Assembly (NCBI GenBank): GCA_905181825.1
Contig: CAJIZJ010000009.1
Coordinates: forward strand, 1-64,000
Direction: 5' to 3'
Length of the DNA: 64,000 nt
DNA from: an uncultured Flavobacteriaceae bacterium
GTDB lineage: Bacteria > Bacteroidota > Bacteroidia > Flavobacteriales > Flavobacteriaceae
The position numbers and the translations under genes were made by a program. The notes beneath the pieces were generated by a model. That model ran no database searches, was not told the origin of the DNA, and saw nothing but the letters and a program-made list of their open reading frames with translations. Below, in pieces: positions 30,740-40,166 of this stretch (position 1 is its first letter; every line of letters starts with the position of its first letter).

Positions 30740-32755
30740 TTAAACCTCTTGACTTAGTAAGGGAGCTTTATCGGCTTTGGCCGCTTGTAAAAAAGCATCG
30801 ATTTGATGATTTAGCTCTAGACCGTCAGTAATTAGAACTTTTAATGCAATCACTACAGCAATTCGTGTACCTACTTTTTTAGCTGCTGTATTAAATAAAG
30901 GTTCTAAATCTTCATAAGAAACACCTTTAGCAAGCAACTGTATTTCCGCTTTTACTTTTTGTTGCTTAAGCTCTGGAAGGTTTGTGTATTTCTTACCTAA
31001 TTGCTTAATTAGATCTAGTGGTTTTCGTTTTGAAGCCTGAGATGAAACTTGATTGTTTGTAGGAGTAATTTGTGGTTTTTTCGCCCACGTGTCTCTTAAA
31101 CCAACTGTTTTATTAAACACTAAATTAGCGGGTGTAGACTCCTTGTCAAGGTTAAAATATCCAATACGCTGAAACTGGAAGTGCTGACCAACAGATGCTT
31201 TTTGGATGTGGGGCTCAACAAAGGCGGTCTTTACTTTTAACGAGTTTGGATTTACAAAAGTTAAAAAATCTTCCAACTGATTGTCGGGCTCTTCATGTGT
31301 GAACAGGCGGTCATACTCTCTAACCTCTACCTTAATCGCGTGATTTTTAGAAACCCAATGCAACGTGCCTTTAACTTTTCGAAGGCTTTCAGGGGTTTTG
31401 CTGCCGCTTAAACTCTTTGGGTCGTATGTACAGTGTATTTCTAAAATTGTGCCGTTAGCGTCTTTTACAGTGCTATTAGCTTTAACAATAAACGCATTTT
31501 TAAGTCTAACTTCACTTCCTAAGGAGAGTCTGAAGAATTTACTACTTGCTTCTTCTTTAAAATCATCTCTTTCTATGTAGAGAACCTTTGAAAATGGAAG
31601 GCAGCGATGCCCTGCTTTTTCGTCTTCAGGATTATTTTCTGCATCAAGCCATCCCTCTTTTCCCTCGGGATAGTTTTCTATTATAAGTTTAACCGGGTCT
31701 AAAACAGCCATAATCCTTGAGGCTATTTTGTTTAAATCTTCACGAACACAAAACTCTAGAAGTGATACGTCTATTGTGTTGTCTCGTTTTGCGACCCCTA
31801 CAGTTTCTACAAATTTACGAATCGCTGAGGGGGTGTAACCGCGGCGTCTAAGTCCTGATATTGTTGGCATACGTGGGTCGTCCCATCCGCTCACATATTT
31901 GTCTTCTACCAGCCTGAGTAATTTACGTTTACTCATTATGGTATAGCTTAAGTTGAGACGGGCAAACTCTCGTTGTTTTGGTTTTAACGGAAGGGAGTCT
32001 TTACTGTAACTAAATATGTTTTTTTTAAACCAGTCATATAACTCTCTGTGTGGCTTAAACTCTAACGAACACAGAGAATGTGATACTTGTTCTAAGTAAT
32101 CACTTTCCCCGTGGGTCCAGTCGTACATAGGATAAATACACCAATCCGAGCCTGTTCTGTGGTGGTCAGTGTGTAGTATCCTGTACATAAGAGGGTCTCT
32201 CATTAACATGTTGACATGCTTCATGTCTATTTTAGCTCTCAAGACATGGGTTCCTCCTTTAAATTTTCCGCTTTTCATTTGTCTAAAAAGCTCTAAGTTT
32301 TCTTCAACAGACCTGTTTCTAAATGGTCCATCTTCTCCGGGCTGGATCGGGGTTCCTTTTTGGAGTGCCATTGCCTCGCTAGACTGTGAATCGACATAGG
32401 CACGGCCGTCTTTGATCATTTGGAGCGCCCATGTGTATAGTTGATTAAAGTAATCTGATGAATATAACTCTTTATCCCACTTATATCCAAGCCATCTAAT
32501 GTCTTCCTTTATCGCATCTACGTACTCTTGATCTTCCTTTGTTGGGTTCGTGTCGTCAAAACGTAAATTAACCGGAGCGTTATAGCGCTCCCCCAAACCA
32601 AAGCTTATACCAATAGCTTTTGTGTGGCCTATATGGAGGTATCCGTTAGGTTCTGGTGGGAATCGGAAACGCAGTTTGTCTTGCGGTAAACCGTTCTTTA
32701 AATCTTCCTCTATTATTTGCTCTATAAAGTTGAGCGGTTTGTGGTTGTCTGACAT
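30740..32755 (-). CDS. glnS: Glutamine--tRNA ligase with C-terminal extension
   Basis: RFPPEPNGYLHIGHTKAIGISFGL; MSKRKL KMSKS-like motif; ~90-aa tail after the anticodon-binding domain. Confidence 0.95.
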   Translation of the reverse strand: MSDNHKPLNFIEQIIEEDLKNGLPQDKLRFRFPPEPNGYLHIGHTKAIGISFGLGERYNAPVNLRFDDTNPTKEDQEYVDAIKEDIRWLGYKWDKELYSSDYFNQLYTWALQMIKDGRAYVDSQSSEAMALQKGTPIQPGEDGPFRNRSVEENLELFRQMKSGKFKGGTHVLRAKIDMKHVNMLMRDPLMYRILHTDHHRTGSDWCIYPMYDWTHGESDYLEQVSHSLCSLEFKPHRELYDWFKKNIFSYSKDSLPLKPKQREFARLNLSYTIMSKRKLLRLVEDKYVSGWDDPRMPTISGLRRRGYTPSAIRKFVETVGVAKRDNTIDVSLLEFCVREDLNKIASRIMAVLDPVKLIIENYPEGKEGWLDAENNPEDEKAGHRCLPFSKVLYIERDDFKEEASSKFFRLSLGSEVRLKNAFIVKANSTVKDANGTILEIHCTYDPKSLSGSKTPESLRKVKGTLHWVSKNHAIKVEVREYDRLFTHEEPDNQLEDFLTFVNPNSLKVKTAFVEPHIQKASVGQHFQFQRIGYFNLDKESTPANLVFNKTVGLRDTWAKKPQITPTNNQVSSQASKRKPLDLIKQLGKKYTNLPELKQQKVKAEIQLLAKGVSYEDLEPLFNTAAKKVGTRIAVVIALKVLITDGLELNHQIDAFLQAAKADKAPLLSQEV

Positions 32756-32862
32756 AATGGTTTGTATTTCTTGATCAAATACCTAGCAAAATTAATCAAA
32801 TAAAAAGTTTATAGATATATCTTCAGTATAATTATTATTTTTATACCAAAAATAAATAAATA

Positions 32863-33219
32863 ATGGGCGTTATTAAGGTTGAAAATATAAGGGTTTATGC
32901 ATATCACGGCTGTTTGAGTGAAGAAACAACAATTGGTAGTGACTACAGGGTTGATTTAAGTGTAAAAGCGAGTTTAAGCCGGTCTTCTATCTCAGATGCC
33001 TTAGTGGACACTGTTGACTATGTAATATTAAATAAAATTGTGGTTGAAGAAATGGGAATTCCTTCAAAACTACTGGAGGCTGTTGCAAAAAGAATTATGT
33101 TGCGTGTTTTTGAAAGTTGTAAATCTGTAACGGAAGCAACTGTCTCGGTGTCTAAAATAAACCCTCCTATAGGAGGCGATGTGGAAAAAGTAACAATTGT
33201 ACTTACTGAGGCGCGTTAG
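32863..33219 (+). CDS. folB: Dihydroneopterin aldolase
   Basis: IKVENIRVYAYHGCLSEETTIGSDYRVDL; DTVDYVILNKIV; NPPIGGDVEKVTIVL. Confidence 0.93.
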   Translation: MGVIKVENIRVYAYHGCLSEETTIGSDYRVDLSVKASLSRSSISDALVDTVDYVILNKIVVEEMGIPSKLLEAVAKRIMLRVFESCKSVTEATVSVSKINPPIGGDVEKVTIVLTEAR

Positions 33220-33223
33220 GTGC

Positions 33224-34117
33224 TTAAGGAACCATTACGTTAAGTGCTCTCTTTTTTATAGTTATATTAATAGTGTTGGAGTGTATTTCTTTAGACTCCC
33301 CATCTATTTGTATTAAAAACCCACCCGAACTAAGGTTTTCTATTTCTATATTTTGGGCTAGAAAGTAATGTGCCTTCTTAAAGATATGTGGCTTTCTTAT
33401 TAGTAATAAAAATGCAAAACAAATAACCTCTAATTTATTTAGCGTCTCAACAACAATGGCATCTAACATGCCATCTTGAATAGATGCTTTGGGGGTTAGA
33501 GAAATATCATAACCCATTTCATTTGTATTGGAAACAAAAACCATAAACGGCTTCAAAGAAAGAGTTTGTGATTCCGAAGTTATTTTTAAATATAGTGAAG
33601 GGGAGTCTTTGAAAAAGGTTATAAGAGAGGCTTTAAGATAGGATATTAACTCTCTTTTATTTGTTTTAGAATAATTTTTTATAACATTCGCATCAAAACC
33701 TATCCCTGTATTACTGAAAAAATAGTGCTTGTTAATTTCGCCCACGTCAATCTTAGTGCTGTGTAATATTTTTATTACTTTTAGTGCTTCCGAAATAGAT
33801 TTAGGAATTTTTAAAGTTGAGGCCAAGCCATTGCCTGATCCCATTGGTACAATGCCTAGTTTGACATTAGAGCCCACTAAACAGTTAGCTATTTCGTTAA
33901 TTGTTCCATCGCCTCCACAAGCCACAATAATATCAGCTCCATTGGCAATGTGTTTATTAGTAAGCTCTGTAGCGTGGTTTGGGTGTAGGGTTTGGGTTAT
34001 TTCAGCTTTAAACTCGCTTGAAGGAAATACGCTAGATACCATTTCTGGAGTGAGCATGTTTTTTCCCGTTCCAGAAATAGGATTGACTATAAAATAAATA
34101 GCTGTTAAAGGTTTCAC
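33224..34117 (-). CDS. Diacylglycerol/lipid kinase family protein (YegS/LCB5 type)
   Basis: FIVNPISGTGKN; IVACGGDGTINEIANCL; LGIVPMGSGNGLASTL. Confidence 0.93.
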   Translation of the reverse strand: MKPLTAIYFIVNPISGTGKNMLTPEMVSSVFPSSEFKAEITQTLHPNHATELTNKHIANGADIIVACGGDGTINEIANCLVGSNVKLGIVPMGSGNGLASTLKIPKSISEALKVIKILHSTKIDVGEINKHYFFSNTGIGFDANVIKNYSKTNKRELISYLKASLITFFKDSPSLYLKITSESQTLSLKPFMVFVSNTNEMGYDISLTPKASIQDGMLDAIVVETLNKLEVICFAFLLLIRKPHIFKKAHYFLAQNIEIENLSSGGFLIQIDGESKEIHSNTINITIKKRALNVMVP

Positions 34118-34163
34118 GTAGTTATGTTTTTACTGATATTTTTCATTTATCTTGTGTAGTCTT

Positions 34164-34181
34164 TAAATTTGCTTAAATTTG
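34164..34181 (+). promoter_or_regulatory. Two tandem -7 elements (TTAAATTTGC x2) upstream of tRNA-Cys
   Basis: TAAATTTG at 34164-34171 and 34174-34181; 10-bp direct repeat ending ~12 nt before the tRNA 5' end. Confidence 0.55.
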
Positions 34182-34192
34182 CATTCGTTTTT

Positions 34193-34263
34193 GGCGTCTT
34201 GGCCGAGTGGCTAGGCAGAGGTCTGCAAAACCTTCTACAGCGGTTCGAATCCGCTAGACGCCT
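34193..34263 (+). tRNA. tRNA-Cys (GCA)
   Basis: Acceptor GGCGTCT/AGACGCC; anticodon loop CTGCAAA; T arm AGCGGTTCGAATCCGCT. Confidence 0.95.
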
Positions 34264-34271
34264 CAAGTTAT

Positions 34272-34302
34272 AAAAACCACAACAGATTGTTGTGGTTTTT
34301 TT
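34272..34302 (+). terminator. Terminator after tRNA-Cys
   Basis: AAAACCACAACA-gat-TGTTGTGGTTTTTTT hairpin plus T-tract. Confidence 0.85.
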
Positions 34303-34303
34303 G

Positions 34304-34972
34304 TTATCTTATTTCTTCTATAATATTTTGCGGGTTCAAACTGTCTTTAGGTAAAAAGCCTTTTATGATTAATATAAGTCCACAAATTACTAATAAAGCC
34401 CCGAGAATTTTTTTTGTTTTTATGATTATTTTAGGTGTAAGTTTTTTCTTTAGTTGCTTTGCGAGTATTATTTTTACGAGGTCGGTTAAAAAGTATGCTA
34501 TCAATAAGGTGCTAAAAAAAACGACGAACCTGTTTATACTATTTTCAAAACTTGGTCCTGTAACAACAACAACCCCTAGCCAAAAAACCAACACACCAAT
34601 ATTTATAAAGTTTAATAGGAAGCCTTTTATAGAGAGTTGAAAGTAGTTTGCTTTTGTTGTGTTATTGAACTCATTCTCTATTTGCTTTTCATTGGGTTTT
34701 TTGATGAGTATTATTAACCCATAAACAGAAAGAATTGTGCCGCCAAAAACATAAAGACCTGGAAGATTGCTTAAATTTTCTAATAATTGAAAGCTACTAA
34801 AATAGGCAACGGCTATAAAAAGAGCATCCGCAATAATAACTCCTATATCAAATGCTATTGCTGCCCTCACTCCTTTTGTTATACTGGTTTCTATTAACAT
34901 AAAAAAAACCGGTCCTATCATAAAAGCTAGAAAGAAGCCTAATGGGATTGCAGCTTGGATGTCTTCAATCAT
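34304..34972 (-). CDS. LysE/RhtB family transporter
   Basis: PLGFFLAFMIGPVFFMLIETSITKGVRAAIAFDIGVIIADALFI typical LysE N-terminus. Confidence 0.9.
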   Translation of the reverse strand: MIEDIQAAIPLGFFLAFMIGPVFFMLIETSITKGVRAAIAFDIGVIIADALFIAVAYFSSFQLLENLSNLPGLYVFGGTILSVYGLIILIKKPNEKQIENEFNNTTKANYFQLSIKGFLLNFINIGVLVFWLGVVVVTGPSFENSINRFVVFFSTLLIAYFLTDLVKIILAKQLKKKLTPKIIIKTKKILGALLVICGLILIIKGFLPKDSLNPQNIIEEIR

Positions 34973-34993
34973 AAAAAGTTGATTCTTTTTAAA

Positions 34994-35668
34994 TTAGTCC
35001 TTATATATAATTTTCCCTCCAAAAATATTGTTATTTTTTATGTTCGTTGTTTGTCCAAAGACAGTTAGGAGGCCGCCTGCAAAAATTTTAATATCAATAA
35101 GGTCCGAGCTTCTTACTTCCGCATTTCCTCCTGCTTTTATTCTTATTTTTGAAAATTGTGCTTGTAATTTTTCTCCCCTGTAAACACCTCCTGTGTTTAT
35201 ATCTATGTTTTGTGATTTAGAGGTACCATATACTTGGATTTTACCACCTGTGACAGATTTAATTGTTAAAACTTTAGTGTTAACAGGTATTGTGATTTCT
35301 CCACCTTCTTGCGCTTTTAACTCTACCTCATATTGTTGGATTGGCGTCTCAGAAATAACTTTCGCCCCCTCATTAACATCAATAGTGTTTACTTTTGTGT
35401 AAAATAATTTAACGAAAGTATCTTCCCCTTTAAAATATTTACTTACCACCATTCTTATTTTAAGAGTCGTATTTTTTTGTATAATTGAAACGCTTTTAGC
35501 ATTTTCTCCGGATATCTCTATTCTATTTTCTGAGGATTGAATAAGCTCAACATTAATTAAATCATAAACTTTAAGTTTAGAAAATTCTCCTAATGATTTA
35601 CTTATTGGAGCTTGTGAAAATATTGGAAAATAAAAAAATAAAAATAAAATAAAAATACTCTTTTTCAT
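34994..35668 (-). CDS. Head GIN domain (DUF2807) secreted protein
   Basis: Signal peptide; FSKLKVYDLINVELIQSSENRIEISGENAKSVS; beta-helical repeats. Confidence 0.85.
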   Translation of the reverse strand: MKKSIFILFLFFYFPIFSQAPISKSLGEFSKLKVYDLINVELIQSSENRIEISGENAKSVSIIQKNTTLKIRMVVSKYFKGEDTFVKLFYTKVNTIDVNEGAKVISETPIQQYEVELKAQEGGEITIPVNTKVLTIKSVTGGKIQVYGTSKSQNIDINTGGVYRGEKLQAQFSKIRIKAGGNAEVRSSDLIDIKIFAGGLLTVFGQTTNIKNNNIFGGKIIYKD

Positions 35669-35678
35669 TGTGTGTGAA

Positions 35679-37847
35679 TTAAGATAAAATAAAGTCTAAG
35701 TGTTTTTTTAATAAGTCTGCTTGTTTTACACGAACCTCTACTTGATCTCCTAATTGATATTTTGTTTTTGTTCGTTCACCTATTAAGGCATATTCGTCAG
35801 AATCAAATCTATAGAAATCTCCTTTTATATCTCTTATTCTTATCATGCCTTCGCATTTATTTTCTATTATTTCTACATACATACCCCATTCGGTAACTCC
35901 AGAAATAACTCCTAAAAAATTATCTTCTTTATGATCTTGCATGTATTTAACTTGCATGTATTTTATAGAGTCCCTTTCTGCTTTAGTAGCAAGGCTTTCC
36001 ATATTAGAAGAGTGTTTACATTTTTCTTCAAAAACTCCTTGGTCAGTTGTTTTATTACCATCTAGATAGTGTTGTAATAATCGATGGACCATGACGTCTG
36101 GATAACGACGAATAGGAGAGGTAAAATGACTATAATAATCAAAAGCTAATCCGTAATGTCCAATATTTTTAGTTGAATACTCTGCTTTACTCATGCAACG
36201 AATTGTAAGTGTATCAACTAAATTTTGCTCTTTAGTACCTTTTACGTTTTTAAGAAGTGTATTTAAAGAATTTGTTGTTGTAGTTCTATTTTTAAAATTT
36301 AATTGATGTCCAAATTGAGATACTATTCGTTGAAGTCCTTGAAGTTTTATATCGTTAGGTTCGTCATGAGTTCTGTAAATAAATGTTTTTTGAGGGGATT
36401 GTTTTCCTATAAATTCAGCTACTTTTTTATTAGCTAATAACATAAATTCCTCAATTAGTTTATTTGCATCTTTAGATGTTTTAAAAAAAACACCTACAGG
36501 ATTACTAGTTTCATCTAAATTAAACTTAACCTCAACTTTATCAAATGATATAGCGCCATCTTTCATGCGTTTCTCTCTCATTATTTTAGCGAGTTCATTT
36601 AGTTTAATTATTGAGTTTTTAATAGGGGTTGTTGTTATATAAGATTTATTAGTAATAGATATATCTTTTGGTATTTCACAACCTTCTGTCTCAATAATGT
36701 GTTGAGCTTCTTCATAAGCAAATCTAGCATCACTATATGTTACAGTTCTTCCAAACCATTGGTTTACTATATCTGCTTTGTTATTTATTTCAAATACTGC
36801 AGAAAAGGTATATTTTTCTTCATGAGGTCGGAGGGAACATGCATTATTTGATAACACTTCTGGTAGCATAGGAACTACTCTATCTACTAAGTAAACAGAA
36901 GTAGCTCTTTCATAAGCCTCATCGTCTAGAACTGTTCCTTCTTGTAAATAATGAGATACATCTGCAATATGAATACCTATTTCATAATTTCTATTTGCAA
37001 GCTCTTTAAAAGATAAAGCGTCATCAAAATCTTTTGCGTCTTTTGGATCTATAGTAAATGTAAGGGTAGAACGCATATCTCTACGTTTTAACACTTCTTC
37101 TTCTGTGATGGATGTATTTATATTATTTGCATAATTTTCTACTTCTAAAGGGAACTCTATAGGTAATCCATACTCTGCTAGTATGGAATGAATTTCTGTA
37201 TTATGTTCTCCAGGCTTGCCTAATATCTTTATTATTTTACCATTTGGACAATCTGCTTTTTCTGGCCATTCTTCTAAAGCTACTAATACTTTATCACCAT
37301 CTTCAGCTTTCAGAGTTTTAGATAAGGGTACAAAAATATCTATAGGCATTTTATTACTATCTGGAACAACAAAAGCAAACTTTGCATTTAATTGAACAAT
37401 ACCTACATATTCAGAGCGAGCTCTTTTTATAATTTGTGTTACCTCGCCTTCTTGTTTACCATTCTTTTTACGATTGTAAATGTATAATTCAACGGTATCT
37501 CCATGAAGTGCCTTATTCATATTATTAGAAGCTATAAAAATATCTTCTTCAAAATCTTCACTTATTATATAACCATTCCCTCGGGATGCCATATCTACTG
37601 TTCCTGTAAAATATTCGGTAGAGCTTATTATTTTAAATTTACCTCTTTCAACTTCTTCTATTTCTTTATGACCTGCTAATTTGTGTAAATTTTTTATAAT
37701 TTGATTTCTACTACTTGAATCGTTAACCCCTAGCTTTGCAGCAATTTGTTTATGATTATAAGTCTTATTTCTATCTTGTTTAAGTATAGTTAATATACTT
37801 TCACTATAATTTTGTACAGACTTTTTATTGTTCTTATTTCTTTTCAT
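35679..37847 (-). CDS. rnr: Ribonuclease R
   Basis: TFTIDPKDAKDFDDALSF; IHIADVSHYL; FDYYSHFTSPIRRYPDVMVHRLL; C-terminal S1 domain. Confidence 0.97.
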   Translation of the reverse strand: MKRNKNNKKSVQNYSESILTILKQDRNKTYNHKQIAAKLGVNDSSSRNQIIKNLHKLAGHKEIEEVERGKFKIISSTEYFTGTVDMASRGNGYIISEDFEEDIFIASNNMNKALHGDTVELYIYNRKKNGKQEGEVTQIIKRARSEYVGIVQLNAKFAFVVPDSNKMPIDIFVPLSKTLKAEDGDKVLVALEEWPEKADCPNGKIIKILGKPGEHNTEIHSILAEYGLPIEFPLEVENYANNINTSITEEEVLKRRDMRSTLTFTIDPKDAKDFDDALSFKELANRNYEIGIHIADVSHYLQEGTVLDDEAYERATSVYLVDRVVPMLPEVLSNNACSLRPHEEKYTFSAVFEINNKADIVNQWFGRTVTYSDARFAYEEAQHIIETEGCEIPKDISITNKSYITTTPIKNSIIKLNELAKIMREKRMKDGAISFDKVEVKFNLDETSNPVGVFFKTSKDANKLIEEFMLLANKKVAEFIGKQSPQKTFIYRTHDEPNDIKLQGLQRIVSQFGHQLNFKNRTTTTNSLNTLLKNVKGTKEQNLVDTLTIRCMSKAEYSTKNIGHYGLAFDYYSHFTSPIRRYPDVMVHRLLQHYLDGNKTTDQGVFEEKCKHSSNMESLATKAERDSIKYMQVKYMQDHKEDNFLGVISGVTEWGMYVEIIENKCEGMIRIRDIKGDFYRFDSDEYALIGERTKTKYQLGDQVEVRVKQADLLKKHLDFILS

Positions 37848-37859
37848 TTATGATATGTG

Positions 37860-38381
37860 ATTAAGCAAATTTACCACTTTAATTCAACGAAGACTCACCC
37901 GTTTTTTAACTTTATCCACATTTAATATAATTATATAATTTTTTTATTTAATTATTTAAAAACTAATGGTGTTTATTATAGTGTGTTAATAGCCTATATA
38001 AGTTTTATATAATTATAATATAAGTTACATTATAAACATCTTATAAACATCTTATAAACTATATAAAACATTGTAAATCAATTAATTATATAGATTATTA
38101 TACATTGTTAATAACTAATATAATTCAAGTTAATTAATAATTTTTTTAATTTTTTATGTTAACAACCTCTTTTTTTATAATCATAAGTACTTAACTCAAA
38201 TAGATAACTTTATTAGGTTTATAATTTATTATTTGTGGTTGATAAAAAAAAATGAATATTAAAAATTTAGTTTTCATTTTCCTTCATTAATTATCAACAA
38301 CTAATTAAACATGCTATTAACATTATATTTTTTATACTTTTCTTTTTTTGTAAATTTACTAAGAATTAAATAAATATTTAA
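37860..38381. other. Candidate replication origin / AT-rich divergent intergenic region
   Basis: ~520 bp dominated by A/T between divergent rnr and rpiB. DnaA-box-like TTATCCACA (37912-37920, perfect), TTATAAACA (38030, 38041), TTATCAACA (38291), TGTTAATAA (38106, reverse strand). Confidence 0.5.
38030..38060 (+). repeat. Three tandem ~11-bp iterons (TTATAAACATC)
   Basis: ttataaacatc|ttataaacatc|ttataaact. Confidence 0.85.
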
Positions 38382-38813
38382 ATGAACATATCAATAGGTA
38401 ACGATCACGCAGGAACAGTTTATAAATTTAAAATTTTAGAATTTTTAAAGAATAAGAAAATAAATGTAACTAATCATGGTACTGACTCCGATACTAGTGT
38501 TGATTATCCTGATTTTGTACATCCTGTTGCTAAAGATATTATTAATAATATTTCCAAGTATGGTATTTTAATATGCGGTAGCGCAAATGGCGTCGCTATG
38601 ACAGCAAATAAATACTCCGATATAAGAGCTGGTATATGTTGGAATAATGAAATAGTATCATTAATAAGACTTCATAATAATGCTAATATTCTTTGTATAC
38701 CAGCACGTTTTACAAATATAAAAGATGTTTTAGAAATGGTAAATACTTTTTTAACAACAGAATTTGAGGGTGGTAGGCACCAAAATAGAATTAATAAAAT
38801 TAAATCTTGTTAA
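38382..38813 (+). CDS. rpiB: Ribose-5-phosphate isomerase B (RpiB/LacA/LacB family)
   Basis: ISIGNDHAGTVYKFKI; DYPDFVHPVAKDI; GILICGSANGVAMTANKYSDIRAGICWN. Confidence 0.93.
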   Translation: MNISIGNDHAGTVYKFKILEFLKNKKINVTNHGTDSDTSVDYPDFVHPVAKDIINNISKYGILICGSANGVAMTANKYSDIRAGICWNNEIVSLIRLHNNANILCIPARFTNIKDVLEMVNTFLTTEFEGGRHQNRINKIKSC

Positions 38814-38849
38814 TACCTTTTTATTAATATTAAAACATCCCAGTATTCT

Positions 38850-39293
38850 ATGTTAGATATTTATATAAAAACATTCAATGAATTATCAATCAACGAACTT
38901 TATGATTTACTACAACTAAGAAGTGAAGTTTTTGTTGTTGAGCAAAACTGCGTTTATCAAGACATTGATGGTAAGGATAAAAAATCACTACATGTTATTG
39001 GAAAAAGTAATAATAAAGTAGTTGCTTATACTCGTATATTTAAGCCAGGAGATTATTTTAATGAATCTAGTATTGGTAGGGTAGTAGTTGATAAAAATGA
39101 AAGACACCTAAGTTATGGATCTTTAATAATGGAAGCTTCTATTACTGCAATTGATAATAAATTTAACTCTTCCCATATTAAAATCTCTGCACAGGTCTAC
39201 TTAGAGTCTTTTTATAATAAATTAGGATTTAAGTCTATTGGTAAAACTTATTTAGAGGATGGAATTCCTCATATAGAAATGGAACGGTATTAA
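38850..39293 (+). CDS. GNAT acetyltransferase (ElaA-like)
   Basis: LYDLLQLRSEVFVVEQNCVYQDIDGKDKKSLHVIG; IGRVVVDKNERHLSYGSLIMEA. Confidence 0.9.
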   Translation: MLDIYIKTFNELSINELYDLLQLRSEVFVVEQNCVYQDIDGKDKKSLHVIGKSNNKVVAYTRIFKPGDYFNESSIGRVVVDKNERHLSYGSLIMEASITAIDNKFNSSHIKISAQVYLESFYNKLGFKSIGKTYLEDGIPHIEMERY

Positions 39294-40129
39294 TTTTTTT
39301 TAGAGATGTAGGTTATTTTAATTTCCACCCTCCTATCGAATTTACTGGCACCTCCCAAAGGGTATTTATTTCTTAATCCAACATACTTCATACGGCTTCT
39401 TTTAACCCCTTTTTTAACTAAATAGTCATATATATATTTAGCCCTAGCCATCGACAAGTTTCTCTTTCCTGTTTTCTTGTCTATAGCATCTCTTGAATTT
39501 TTGGTACAACAGACGTGCCCTTGTATAGTAAAATAGATGTTTTTTCTTTTCAATAAGGAGGCTGCTATGTTCTCTAAAACCTTGTTAGACTCTTTTTCTA
39601 AATTACTGTAACCTGTTTTAAATAAAATATTATCTAAGGTTATTTTATCACCCACAGAAAGATCATCCTTTAATAAATACATAGTGGTTTCTTCCTCTTT
39701 TTCAAGCTCTTCACTAAGTGGTACAGCTTTCCTGTATTCTATATTAATTTCAACCTTTCTATTTAATCCCCTTATAATATTTAAATTTTCTGAAGAAACA
39801 ATTCTTAACAAAACCTCTCCTTTGCCATCTACGTTGCTTATAAGATTGTCATCAACACCAAATCTTGAAAATATTTTTTTAATAGCATCAGCTCTGTTTT
39901 GTGAAAGGGTTAAATTATAGTTATCTGTTCCTCTGTCATCTGTAAAACCATAAATAGAAATACGTTCTATTTTTATATCTTTTAAGCTTTGTACAAATAA
40001 AACAAGCCTATTACTTTCAATTTCAGGAACATTATACTTCCCAGTTTCAAAATAAACGACATGCGTACTACTTGTTTGTGAATGAAGTAAATGCCCCACA
40101 AAAAATAATATTAAATAAATTTTTTTCAT
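39290..40129 (-). CDS. OmpA family protein with two OmpA_C-like domains
   Basis: VVYFETGKYNVPEIESNRL...ISIYGFTDDRGTDNYNLTLSQNRADAI and ILFKTGYSNLEKESNKVL...IQGHVCCTKNS...LSMARAKYIYDYLVKKGV. Confidence 0.85.
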   Translation of the reverse strand: MKKIYLILFFVGHLLHSQTSSTHVVYFETGKYNVPEIESNRLVLFVQSLKDIKIERISIYGFTDDRGTDNYNLTLSQNRADAIKKIFSRFGVDDNLISNVDGKGEVLLRIVSSENLNIIRGLNRKVEINIEYRKAVPLSEELEKEEETTMYLLKDDLSVGDKITLDNILFKTGYSNLEKESNKVLENIAASLLKRKNIYFTIQGHVCCTKNSRDAIDKKTGKRNLSMARAKYIYDYLVKKGVKRSRMKYVGLRNKYPLGGASKFDRRVEIKITYISKKN

Positions 40130-40166
40130 ATATAATTTACTTTCTTTTTAAAGGTAATAAAATATT

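Noticed and set aside
38030-38060. Tandem repeats as a CRISPR array
   Set aside because: Repeats are 11 bp, contiguous, without spacers, and no cas genes are present.
37919-38060. dif/XerCD site in the AT-rich spacer
   Set aside because: No convincing 11-6-11 arm structure; only generic AT palindromes such as TATAATTATA.
37848-38381. Hidden small protein genes in the rnr-rpiB spacer
   Set aside because: Composition is non-coding, the ORF track lists none, and the sequence is nearly all A/T.
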